Below, in pieces: positions 48,001 to 64,000 of a stretch of DNA of 64,000 nucleotides. Made by a program: the position numbers and the translations under genes. Position 1 is the first letter of the stretch, and every line of letters starts with the position of its first letter. The DNA is from Entrophospora sp. SA101 (Eukaryota > Glomeromycota > Glomeromycetes > Entrophosporales > Entrophosporaceae): assembly GCA_958430865.1 (NCBI GenBank), contig CAUDNR010001613.1:33438-97437 (forward strand), in the 5' to 3' direction. Under the pieces are notes generated by a model. The model made no database searches. It worked only from the letters and a program-made list of their open reading frames with translations, and was not told the DNA's origin.

Positions 48001-48282
48001 TTTGTTTTTGTTGATTTATTCTTCGCATGTATTTATTTATTTTTGCATTTATTTATTTTAATCAATCTGTCTGTATCCAAGATGTCGTTGATTTTATTTC
48101 TTCTATTGCTGCGGTTGCATTCTAAATTTTTGTACTACCAGTTGGATGAATGCAGTAGATCAAAACCAAATCTATAAATTTTACAAGTTTTTAACAAATA
48201 GATACTTCTTATTGTCCATCATTGTTCAACTAATATACGCGTTTTTTAATATATAATCATTATTATATTATGATTATACAAC
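45062..48282. promoter_or_regulatory. Long divergent intergenic region HMG / SMC3
   Basis: About 3.2 kb without a supported gene; the open frames at 46012-46341 and 47992-48177 are AT-rich chance frames. A 34-codon ORF at 47120-47224 has no motif. It holds arm 2 of the 77-bp inverted repeat, a (GAAT)n tract at about 47243-47264, and TATCATTA-rich tracts at 47715-47780. It must contain both promoters; I cannot point to specific sites. Confidence 0.5.
47299..47375 (-). repeat. 77-bp perfect inverted repeat, arm 2
   Basis: Reverse complement of 42221-42297 at all 77 positions. Bases outside differ at once on both sides. Confidence 0.95.
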
Positions 48283-54446
<6,164 letters not shown>

Positions 54447-54687
54447 AAAATTTATGCTAACAAAATAAATGAGAATGATAATAGTACCTAAAGATTTTTT
54501 TTAATTATATTAATAAATGAACACGCGCATGTATATAAGATTTATGATATAAAGCACAATAATAATTTCATTTATTCAAATCAAACATATATATATATAA
54601 TAAACCTACCTTTAGAAATCATACTGACGTAACAATTTGTATTATTATCATTATTATTGCTGTTGTTGTTGTTATTGTTGTTACTTT
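54447..54687. other. Convergent 3' region SMC3 / GCP4
   Basis: Short AT-rich spacer with a (TA)n tract near 54588. Both genes must terminate here. Confidence 0.6.
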
Positions 54688-55760
54688 TTAAATTGACCAT
54701 GCAGAAAACCATTTACTAAAATCTAAACGTAATAAAAATTGATCAAGATGTCTTGGTGGACCATCAAATCCCTCGCCAGTTTTATTAACTTCAGATAAAG
54801 TTCGAAACAAAAATGATATTTGTTCACGGAAGTCCTTTTATTTATTTTTTGGTTAATCAATTAAAATGTCAATAATGTAAATCAAGTATAATGAGAAATT
54901 ATTAATAGAAAAATACTTTCTTACATTTTCTAATTTTATAATCATTTCAATTTTATTATTATTATCATCTTTAATATCGGAATTATTAACAACATTCCAT
55001 CTTTCTAATATTGTACAAAATTGTTCACAAATCTTTAATGACGATTTTATAGTTTCTGAACATACTTTAAATTCTAGTAAACATCCACGTAATAAATCAT
55101 TAAGATATGAAGCATGACCCAAACGAATATCTTCAAAATCTCGAAGTGTTTCTTCCATTTCAGAATAGTTTTTATTCTTATTATCTGCTACTGGTTTTTT
55201 TGATGCATTTGCATTTGTGTTTATGTTTGTGCTATGATTATTATGTTGTTGATGGTGAGCAGATGAAATCGTTATACGTTGAACTAATTTGTAAAAATTT
55301 GAATCTATAATATCCATCTGTAAACATATAAATATATTTAAATTTATTCAATAATAATGATAATAATAATTTTTTAAAATAATAATAAATTCAAACGATA
55401 TAACCTGCATATGTTCCCATAAACAATCAACAAAAAACATCATCATAGAACGAATTTTCCACGGTAACAGTTTATTATTATCGTTATGATTTTTTTTTTT
55501 ATATTTTTTGTTGTCACCTTGTTTTGTATTAGCATCTTCTTCTTTAAAATATTTTTCATTAAATGAAAGATGAATCCATGCTCGTTGAAGTTTTAACTGG
55601 GTCCGTCTTATTGATATTAAGAATGAAAAGATGTCACCATACTTGCTCAAATCTTCTGATGTAACAAATAAATCTAATGGCCAATCAATATTGTATTCAA
55701 GTCTAAGTGAAATTCCAAACACAAAGTCGTCAAATAAATTATTAGGTGATGTTTGTAAAG

Positions 55761-55791
<31 letters not shown>

Positions 55792-55821
55792 TTGTTGTTG
55801 TTGTTGTTCATTTGAAAATGG

Positions 55822-55858
<37 letters not shown>

Positions 55859-57135
55859 AATGGTAAAAATTTGAAATTAAATTTTTCTAATCTAAAATCA
55901 TTTTCTGCTAATGTTCCTACCGAAGCTCTAATCAAAAGAGAATTTAATTCTTGCTCTTTGATTGATATGATTCTTGTTGATAATCTTGGGATTGTGATTT
56001 TTTCAAACTGTTCAACCAACGATAAAGCAAAATTTCCTTTACCAAGTAAAAAATAATTTCTAAATGTTTCAAGACAATCTATAACCTTTTCACCTGTTAA
56101 AACAACTTGCCATAACCATTTTGCAACATTGTGACGAATTGTCAAGATCGTGCTTTCAAATTCACTTTTATGAAATATAGGTTGTGAAGAAAGTTCCATC
56201 AAATATTTCAGATGCAATGACCTAATTTCTTGTGGTAAAGCACTATTTGAATTGTATGACGATGATGACAGTGATGATGATTTACCAGAATTTTTTACCG
56301 TTGCAATTGCTTTTCCTACAAATAATATTGATTTAGCAATATCAATTGAAATGTGATTCGGAATAAATGACTCATCAAGAACAAATCTTCGATGCCAACT
56401 TGATTGAATGAATTGATGATTGTTGTTATCTTTGTCATTGTTGTCTATTTTTTTGTGAGATTTAGTGGTTAAATCTTTGACAAAAAATTCACCATAAGGA
56501 TCTTGCAAATGTCCGTAAACAATCCAAGATGTGATATGCTGATACATAACCTTATGACAGGTTTGTAACAATATCAGCATAATTGATCTCAATTCAGGAA
56601 TTCCACTATTACATTTTTCTTTCATTAAATTTAATATTCGACAACCAAAATATTTATTATTGTCTGAGTCTTCTTTTAACTCATTAATCAGCTGATATAA
56701 ATTTGGTAAAATTATAAAATAATCACCAAATGCTGATACTATTTGAGAAATTGGAACAATTCCACACATGTTAGCTTCTTTGTTTAAAATTCCCATTTCC
56801 GATTCAATTATAATTTTTTGAAAATCTTTTAATATATCATTTATAGAATTACATAAAGCCTGTATAAATAATCCTTTTGAATTATTGTTGCTATTGTTAC
56901 TGTTGTCATTGGACATGACGAGACATTTGTTCCTTTGTTGATCCAAGAAATCTAAGATTTTATGATAATAAAACCCTAATTCGGCAAGTCTTTCCAATGA
57001 AGATCTCTCAGCATCATGTAGAAAGGGAAAGTCTGGTGGAATTTTGAAGGTTTCTGGTTGTTCAGAACCTGATGGATATTGAACAAACAAATCACCAGAG
57101 TACCCTGATAATGCTAATAGTAATTCGTGAAGCAT
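54688..57135 (-). CDS. GCP4: Gamma-tubulin complex component 4 (GCP4/Gfh1-like)
   Basis: Three exons in phase 0: 55405-57135, 54925-55317 and 54688-54834. They give 756 residues. The start MLHELLLALSGYSGDLFVQY matches the highly conserved GCP4 N-terminus, and DFPFLHDAE follows. Further GCP family blocks: LPNLYQLINELK, VMYQHITSWIVYGHLQDPYG, EFFVKDL, FVLDESFIPNHISIDIAKSI, NYFLLGKGNFALSLVEQFEK and LRLEYNIDWPLDLFVTSEDL (start of GRIP2), ending with GPPRHLDQFLLRLDFSKWF. GCP4 is a gamma-tubulin ring complex subunit that contacts gamma-tubulin and helps nucleate microtubules; it is longer than the animal protein (667) because of Asn, Ser and Gln inserts. Splice sites are clean. Apparently functional. 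Confidence 0.93.
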
Positions 57136-58803
57136 TTTTTTTTTAAATTATGAAATCTGTACTAGTACTAATACGCGTGACATTGGGCCTTTATATGCAG
57201 ATCTATAAAATGTATGAAAGATTCGGCTCTTTTAAGTAAAAGATTAAGTTTTCATTTAAAAATGAGTTTATGCCTGTAGCCAAAAAATTGAGGTACTTTA
57301 AATTTTATTAATAGAATTTATATATATATATGAAATTATTAATCAACTGCTGTGATAACATTCATTTGTTCCTTATTTCTTATTTATAACCCTCGATATT
57401 TGTTGTAGTTTGTACCAAAAAAATATTCCAACTAAAAGTTTCCTAATGTCTTCTAAATTGTTCTCGTTCATCACCATTATTCACCAAAACTTATTCGTAC
57501 TCCTTCCTTACTCTGGAGTACGACATGAAATATCTAGTCACCACATGATGCATCAATAATAATTATTAATAAATAGTGGCTATGATATGGCTTTTGCTTC
57601 AAGATTTCTTGATGCTGGTAAGTGGATCACTGAAGATTGCGACACAGAGGAATATTAACGATTGTAAAGGGTGGAGCTTTTGGTGGGTGAAAGGATACGG
57701 CACTTATAACGTTTGATGGAACAAACTCCACTAACTGCTATAACTGTTTCCTGGAATACTCCAAGAGTTAATTCTAATACATCTGTCACAAAAGGTTACG
57801 GTCCCAAATATACCGCTAATCCCATCTTAACTGGCCCTGATGACGAACTTTGTACAGTTACCATTAAACAAATTGGTGTACATGTAAATGAATTTTTTTA
57901 CCATATTTTTATTTTATCAGCGAAATGATAATAATTGTCATTACATTTTTATCTATCTATCTATCATCTAAATTTACTTTAAAGATATATGTGTAATTTC
58001 TAACTGGTATCAATCTATTTTCTTGGAACAATTTTTGTAAATTGCTGTCTCAATTCGTTTTATAAAATATAAAATCTTAATTCACAGCCTGGTGCAACAA
58101 AATCTATATTATTGTTGTTGTTGTTGTTAAAGGATTTTTTAACTATTTGTAAAATTATAAATGAGGTCTTATTACCTTTAATAAGATAATATAGATTACA
58201 ATAATTATATTTATAATCTATATATTACTACACTATGGTTACTAGTATTATGCATGACTTAAGAAAAGAACGTCAATTACTTCTGCCACTACTATTTATT
58301 ATTATTATTATCTATCTACAAGGACTACGAGAAAAATATTTTGGATTAGCAATTTGCACACATGTTGTGCGTGAAAATCAAACTCGCGCAGATTTCAAAC
58401 TCACGCACAACGCATATGGGATTTGGACTAGGAAAATCAACCTCTCAGCTGATTTTTTTATTTTAAGTTTTTTTACTTAGTATTAATCTATTATACAAGG
58501 ATTAGATACAATTGGAGGAAAGATTGGATCTTGTTCGCATATTAGAGGAATGAGATATAGGGCTTGGAATACTTTCTTTGTATATTAAAAACATGCGTAA
58601 CCAATTTTAAAAGGATTGTTACTAAAAATAGATTTTTGCCTGAGTGGTAATCTAATTCCCATATTATTTTACATCTGATCAGTGTATAAAATTCAATGTG
58701 CGGAATGTGCGGGTGTAACATCGTACATTAGTAGTTTTCTGCAGATAGTTTCTAAATTTGTAGAAATCTGCATTAGTTACACGCTGAAATTTACACACTA
58801 GGG
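57136..58803. other. Intergenic with possible coding relics
   Basis: Around 57580-57880 several frames look coding-like (GYDMAFASRFLDAG before a gtaagt; later SVTKGYGPKYTANPILTGPD), but stops and frame changes separate them and I cannot name the family. A (TCTA)n tract lies near 57950. The 81-codon ORF at 58235-58480 has no motif. A hairpin (GTGTAAC.../...GTTACAC) spans 58709-58776. Confidence 0.4.
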
Positions 58804-58860
58804 CAGTGTTGTGCAATTGGAACATTGTAACGCTATTGGAATGTTCCAATGTAGATCTTC
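58804..58860. mobile_element. Solo hAT-like terminus
   Basis: CAGTGTTGTGCAATTGGAAC followed by an inverted ATTGGAACATT/AATGTTCCAAT pair. CAGxGTTGxGCAA is a common hAT end. No matching right end is seen, and the nearby transposase (59055 on) is of another family. Confidence 0.4.
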
Positions 58861-59054
58861 AATTGATATCATATGGCTCACGTTACATATAATCATCAAA
58901 TTGCTGCATCATGCGCTGAAATTTCAAAAAATTGTTTTCCCAATTTTTTCAGATTTGTTAAAAACACGGTTTTTGTAAAAATCACAAGATCAGTTAAAAA
59001 ATTTTTTTTTTTAAAAAACCAATTAAACTAATTCCCAAACTTAAAAACTGTAAA

Positions 59055-61450
59055 ATGCCTTACCCATCCAAATGCAAAAGTCAATTAAAGGATCCAAGAA
59101 CACAAATTGAAAAAAAGAGTATGTTCTAGAATTAAATTACATAAATATCTTGTAAATAAAATTAATATCATTTTTGTTTTTGAAAGGTGATGATGAATTA
59201 TTGTTCAATGATGTTATTGTAGATGTTGATGATGAATTGTATATTATTATGAGAAATGAAAATAATGAAAACAATGAAGAAAGTGATTATTATATAAGTG
59301 ATTATGATTTAACTGACAATTCAGGTAGTGAGGATGAATGGAGCAATATAGATTTGACAAACCACTTGTGAAATCATTTGAAATTACAGAAGAAGCAATT
59401 GCTAAACAAAATCTAAATTCATTTGAGGTTCTTAAAGAAGCTTCTATAAAACCAGGTGCATTTTCATTGCCCAACAAAAGACCATTAATTTATTCTGGGG
59501 ATGCTAAATCAACTTTATGAAATAAAAGGCATGCAAATAAACTTGCTGCAACTGGATCTAAAAAAATTACATAATTTTTTCCATTGCAAGCATCAAGATT
59601 ATTTCATCATCATCATCAAATAACACTAATGATATACCTTCTTCTTCATTAAATGAACCTGATATCATGCCTGTCTTTGATGTGGTAAGTACTGCCAATG
59701 ATATTAATAATGAATATTCTTTACCAACATTAGAACATAAGATAAAAAATGAAAAAGAATTGGACCCAAGGTTGCAGTATACTGCACAGTATTTAAGACT
59801 TGTCAATTCAGGTTACAAAAAAATGGATGCCAGCAATATTATTGCACAATCCTTAAACAGAGGTACTTGGTGTGCAAGATTAATAAGAACATGGGGGAAG
59901 CAATATTCAAAAAATGGTGAATTGATAGCATCCAAACAAGGTAAACATCAAAAGGTAAAGTCAATTATCTATGATGAAGATGTGGAGTTGAAAATTTCAG
60001 AATATTTGAGAGTTAATAAGTTTGAGGTCACAATAAAAAAGTTCCAACAGTTTGTAACAGATGAAATCCTGCCAGATCTTGGCATAGAAAATAAAATATC
60101 AATAAGTGATAGTTCTGCAAGGAGATGGTTAATACAAATGGGATTTGTATATAAAAAATATAGAAAAGATATTTATTATGACGAGCATGAAAGAGAAGAT
60201 GTTGTCAATTATAGAAAAGAATTTTTACAAAAAATGAATGATTTAGAACCATTGATGCCAGAATTCAGTGATGATTTGTCTACACAAATTAACCCTACAT
60301 TAGGAAATGGTCAAAAATTACACATTCTTGTGACTCATGATGAGTCAACCTTTTATGCCAATGATGGTAAACAAAAAATGTGGCTACCTGAACATGAACA
60401 ACCATTAATTCCAAAGGGTCTTGGTGGAAGTATAATGGTAAGTGATTACTTGTGTGAAACCATTGGGAGGCTAAAATTAGATGATGCACACATCAGGAAA
60501 TTAATTTAGCGTAAACTTGCATAAATCTTATGATGCCAACGTAATATTGTGTAAACCTTACAGTGCTGACGTAAGTTTTACACTTTTTTATTATTAAACT
60601 TACAATTGACACATGTAAAATTTTTTTATATTTTCCGGATGCATATACAAATTAATTCAGATTTGCTGCCTGGTCAACAAATACCAAAAGAAGCTTGCGT
60701 AATTATTCATCCAGGTGCTAATAATGAAGGATACTGGAATTGTGATAAAATGGCAAAGCAATTAAAAGAAAAGGCAATTCCCATTTTTGAAGCCATGTAT
60801 CCTGGATGTGTGGCTGTTTTTTGCTTTTGACAATAGCACTAATCATGGAGCTTATGCTTCAGATGCTTTGTTAGTAAATAAAATGAATTTGAACCCAGGT
60901 GGTATACAGCCTAAAATGAGAACAACAACAATGAGAGATGGCACCATTCAGGAAATGGTGTTTGAAGATGGCACTCCTAAAGGTATGAGAGTAGTTTTAG
61001 AAGAAAGAAATTTGTGGAAAGAAGGATTAAAAAAGATTTGCCATGATTGTAAAAATCATATTAATGTTCAACAAAGAAGTGATTGTTGTGCATCAAAGAT
61101 ACTTTATTTGGAGCATGATTTTGCTTCCCAAAAATCTCTACTTACTGAAATAATTGAGAATGCTGGTCACAAGGTAATTTTTTATCCAAAATTTCATTGT
61201 GAATTGAATTTTATTGAAATGTTTTGAGGAGCAGCCAAACAATACACCAGACAAAACTGTAACTACTCATTCAAAGGTCTTAAGAAAACAATACCAGAAG
61301 CATTGGAATCTGTTCCTTTATTGAAAATAAGAAAATTTGCTAGAAAAACACAAAGATTTATGAGTGCTTATAGAATATGTTTAACAGGTAAACAAGCTTT
61401 ATTTGCTATAAAAAGTGTAAATCTCATAGACATGTGCCTGTTTCAGTTAT
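59055..61450 (+). pseudogene. DDE-superfamily transposase (fungal IS630/Tc1-like family), heavily broken
   Basis: Order of recognisable pieces: MPYPSKCKSQLKDPRTQIEK (59055), an intron, an acidic leader, KSFEITEEAI, TLxNKRHANKLAATGSKKIT, a helix-turn-helix region (59720-60150), VYKKYRKDIYYDEHEREDV, ILVTHDESTFYANDGKQKMW with the first catalytic Asp, HPGANNEGYWNCDKM, the second Asp in FDNSTNHGAYASDALLV, then EHDFASQKSLLTEI and FHCELNFIEMF with the Glu. The D, D and E residues are thus all present. Lesions: frame shift near 59365, Trp-to-stop changes at 59518-59520 and 61225-61227, an inserted piece at 60507-60657, and a T-run shift near 60820. It cannot be expressed as one protein. Terminal repeats were not found. 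Confidence 0.8.
60507..60657. mobile_element. Small insertion in the transposase, flanked by AAATTAATT
   Basis: AAATTAATT at 60498-60506 recurs at 60649-60657, bracketing about 142 bases that do not belong to the protein. Inside is a near-palindrome at 60549-60583 (GTGTAAACCTTAC facing GTAAGTTTTACAC). Likely a tiny foldback insertion. Removing it still leaves the frame shifted. Confidence 0.5.
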
Positions 61451-61760
61451 AGATGAATTGGATATCATGAACATTTAATAAATTTTACATATCACGTGAT
61501 TTATCTCAATTTTGCCAGGAATTACCTAAAATGGAAAGTGCTGAAATTTCATGAACATATATAAAATGACCTTTATTTTTTTGGCTTCACAGGAAAAATT
61601 TCATATGGCTTTTCAAAATTTTTTTCTGTAACTTTATTCTTTTATTCAATATCTATCAAATTACAGTTTTATTTTTTCAATTACATATTTTTATGGGCCC
61701 CTGAAGCCTTTTAAAGATAGTCCCCAAAATTGATGTTTATAGATGACAAGAGCCATATAT
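61451..61760. other. Intergenic between transposase relic and TIR element
   Basis: AT-rich, no gene seen. Its last bases (TATAT) match those after 63719. Confidence 0.6.
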
Positions 61761-62080
61761 CAGTCTGGGATTATACCATAAATGGAAATAAATTCTAGAA
61801 TAATTTACAGTCACACTTCGAAATTTAATTGGCCTTTGATGATCTTTTCTACAAAAAAAATCACGAAATTCTTGTAAGCCCAAAAAAGGTACACATCATA
61901 TAGTAGTACCATATTTTTATAATATCAACAAGCTCGTCTAAATACATAGTTTAATAATTCACTTTAATCCACAAAGGTTTACATATTAGTTTTTTTTTTA
62001 ATAAGAGACATGTTTTGGCTTGAATTTTCAGTTATTTATTATTTTTTTTTATTTTTTTCGTGTGTAACTATCAAATTCCT

Positions 62081-62870
62081 ATGACTATGATGTCAAATAC
62101 AAGACAACTAGCCAAAACTTTACCATGTTTGTTTAAAGACATAGTTGATAAATATCCAAAGAGTCAATTACGACCATGTAAAACTGACTCACAAACATGG
62201 AAGCATGCATCAGCACCTGATGCAGTTGAAAGAGTAAATAAATTAGCTAAGTATTTCCCTGAATTATCTTTATTAAATAATTGTTTAGAAAATTGTTCAT
62301 TATGTATAAATCATTATAATCAAGTTGTTGCTACTGACAATTTTTATCAGAATCTTTTAAATTCAGATTTAAGTTCAGACATATGTTTAATTCAAAAAAA
62401 CAAAAGATTTCGACAAGATATACTGGAGACAGGTTCTATATAGTAATAGTAGTATTGTTAAAAAATAGGCGCTAATCAAAAGACAGTATACCAAAAGATA
62501 GTATAATTAATAACAGTTAACTTATGAACAAGCAACATATGGATCTTTGAGTAATATAATTAGAAATGTTGGTTTATTTTATTTTGTTCACTCATTCATC
62601 TATTAATTAACTAAAAGAAAATATGTAACTTCAAAAAAAATATAATGGGGAAGCATAACATAGTTAATTGTATATAGTAGATAATGAATTGTATATAACA
62701 TCATATTAATATTGATTTTTTTCAAAAAAACAGATCTACCAATTAAACAATGGGATTGGATTATTGTTCAAAGCATTAATGGTGGTGGTAATAATAATAT
62801 ATCAATTACTGATAATAATTCTTTATTATTATGGTTATTGTTACTTATTTATTATTATGGCTTATTGTTA
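62081..62870 (+). CDS. Unknown spliced ORF inside the TIR element
   Basis: The first exon (ORF open from 62060; ATG at 62081 or 62087) encodes SNTRQLAKTLPCLFKDIVDK, PKSQLRPCKTDSQTWKHASA, a helical stretch, a CLENCSLCINHY cluster that could bind zinc, and KNKRFRQDILET. A gttcta donor after about 62430 and an acceptor CAG at about 62732-62734 would join DLPIKQWDWIIVQSINGGGN, after which the frame enters repeat sequence and stops near 62876. The exon junction keeps phase. I do not recognise the protein; it may be a captured host fragment or the remains of a transposase accessory ORF. Confidence 0.4.
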
Positions 62871-63415
62871 ACGTGGTAAGTAATAATATATTATTAATAA
62901 TATTTATTGTATTAACAGGTTTATTATTATGGTTTATTGCTATTATTATGTACACGACCATCAAGGTAAGTAATAATATACATATAATTTATTGTATACA
63001 TATATATAACATTATATTAACGGATTTATTTATTATTGTGCATGCGACCATCAAGGTAAGTAATAATATACATATAATTTATTGTATACATATATTACAT
63101 TGTATTAACGGGTTTATTTATTATTATGCACGCAACCGTCAAGGTAAATATAATATATCACTAATAATTCTTATTGTATTAACAGGTTGATTATTATGGT
63201 TTATTGTTACGCATGGTAAGTAATAATATATTATTAATAATAATTCTTATTAAATATATAACGTTGTATTAATATTTCTTTTGTTCCAAAATGGTGTTCA
63301 CTATTATTGTTATGCACGTGATCATCAGAGCAGTAAGTAATAATATATTATTATTTAATAATTTTTATTATATATATAACATTGTATTTAATATTTCTTT
63401 CTTCCAAAATGGATT
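62840..63415 (+). repeat. Tandem array of exon/intron-like modules
   Basis: Six consensus-like 5' splice sites, mostly GTAAGTAATAATATA, start at 62876, 62966, 63056, 63144 (GTAAAT), 63216 and 63333. Spacings are 90, 90, 88, 72 and 117 bases. Each is followed by an AT-rich stretch ending TATTAACAG or TATTAACGG, then a short GGTTTATTATTAT...CATCAAG unit. The modules are degenerate copies of one another. Confidence 0.7.
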
Positions 63416-64000
63416 CATAGTTATACAATGGGTTATTTTCATACAACAATTAAAGAAAAAAATTAGTTATTATTTTATTATTATCATCATTATTTATTGC
63501 TATGTATAAAATTTATTTGTATTTAAAAAAATAAATAAAGTTTCTTTTGCCAACTGTATATTTATTATAAAAATAAAAATAAATTCAGTGTAAAAAAAAT
63601 GAAGTTGTCATTTTATTAATTTTCGTGTGTTAGAAATTTTTATAGAAAACCCCTAGAAAATTCTGATACTATATAAGGCAGGATCACCACACATCCATTT
63701 ATGGTATAATCCCAGACTGTATATAGGAAATTTCTGCTCAAAGTTGATCCTTATTTCCATTACCTAATAAGGTATTGTACAACAAGGAACAGGAACAGAA
63801 ACGGAACACACCTATTGCAGTCAAGGAGATTTCCAAATTTGGAATTTCCAAATACTGTAATGATTAACATTCTAGATTCATTGTGTAATTCTAAAAAAGA
63901 ATCAAAACAAAAAATGATTGGCTAAATTTATGCAGATCCTTTCATATATAAATTAAAATAATGCATACCCGTTGAGTTTTAAATTACATACAATATATGA
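63416..64000. other. Right flank, no gene
   Basis: Contains the right TIR of the element (63694-63719). The rest is AT-rich and featureless to the window edge. Confidence 0.6.

Larger units (their letters stand above)
61761..63719 (+). mobile_element. TIR-bounded element (1959 bp) with unknown cargo
   Basis: 26-bp perfect terminal inverted repeats: CAGTCTGGGATTATACCATA plus six more bases at 61761-61786, and the complement at 63694-63719. Both sides are flanked by TATAT, compatible with a TA-type target duplication as in Tc1/mariner elements. No transposase motif is seen inside; instead there is a spliced ORF (62060-62800) and an array of intron-like repeats. Probably non-autonomous. Confidence 0.75.

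Overview
This is AT-rich nuclear DNA of a fungus. It has short GT..AG introns, Asn/Ser/Gln homopolymer tracts, an isolated MATA-type HMG-box gene, F-box, BTB and kinase fragments, and many decayed DNA transposons. That mix fits an early-diverging fungus of the Mucoromycota, most likely a Glomeromycotina (arbuscular mycorrhizal, Rhizophagus-like) genome. The taxonomic call is inference: no marker gene was searched. The window is a scaffold with N gaps at 1303-1312, 13823-13832 and 29756-30347.

Layout. 1-3650: relic DNA with a BTB fragment, a possible P-loop remnant and no intact gene. 3651-7342: kinetochore gene fta4 (+), then the ribosome-biogenesis gene RPF1 (-) tail-to-tail with it, then an Asn-tailed F-box fragment (+) divergent from RPF1. 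7343-13822: repeat territory, with a complete hAT element (8879-11645, TIRs and 8-bp target duplication) and a 677-bp identical piece of it at 12826-13502. 13833-16257: a second, base-identical copy of the RPF1/F-box block, starting right after an N gap and running through an AAT microsatellite into a 3'-truncated NDUFA9-like complex I gene (16303-17413, -). 17414-20895: intergenic, with three MITE-like foldbacks. 20896-23667: an intact 923-residue alpha-arrestin. 24287-30347: accessory region with an orphan DNA primase exon, a degenerate retropepsin-like ORF, a TBP-like ORF of possible giant-virus origin and a broken repeat-family ORF. 30600-31481: a BED zinc-finger fragment and a kinase-domain fragment.

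From 31766 the window becomes gene-rich: a large multi-exon UNC80-like gene (+, to 39047), an Asn-rich F-box-family-like protein (-), an HMG-box factor (-) enclosed by a 77-bp perfect inverted repeat, cohesin subunit SMC3 (+, about 29 exons) and gamma-tubulin complex component 4 (-). From 57136 onward it returns to transposon territory: a decayed DDE transposase, then a TIR-bounded element (61761-63719) carrying a spliced unknown ORF and a tandem array of exon/intron-like modules.

The housekeeping genes (fta4, SMC3, GCP4, RPF1, NDUFA9) act in chromosome segregation, microtubule nucleation, ribosome assembly and respiration, and show no operon-like relationship. The most notable points are the exact 2.4-kb duplication with an apparent fork at a microsatellite, the indel-only lesions in RPF1, the inverted repeat around the HMG gene, the TBP-like ORF, and the exon/intron-like array inside the last element.
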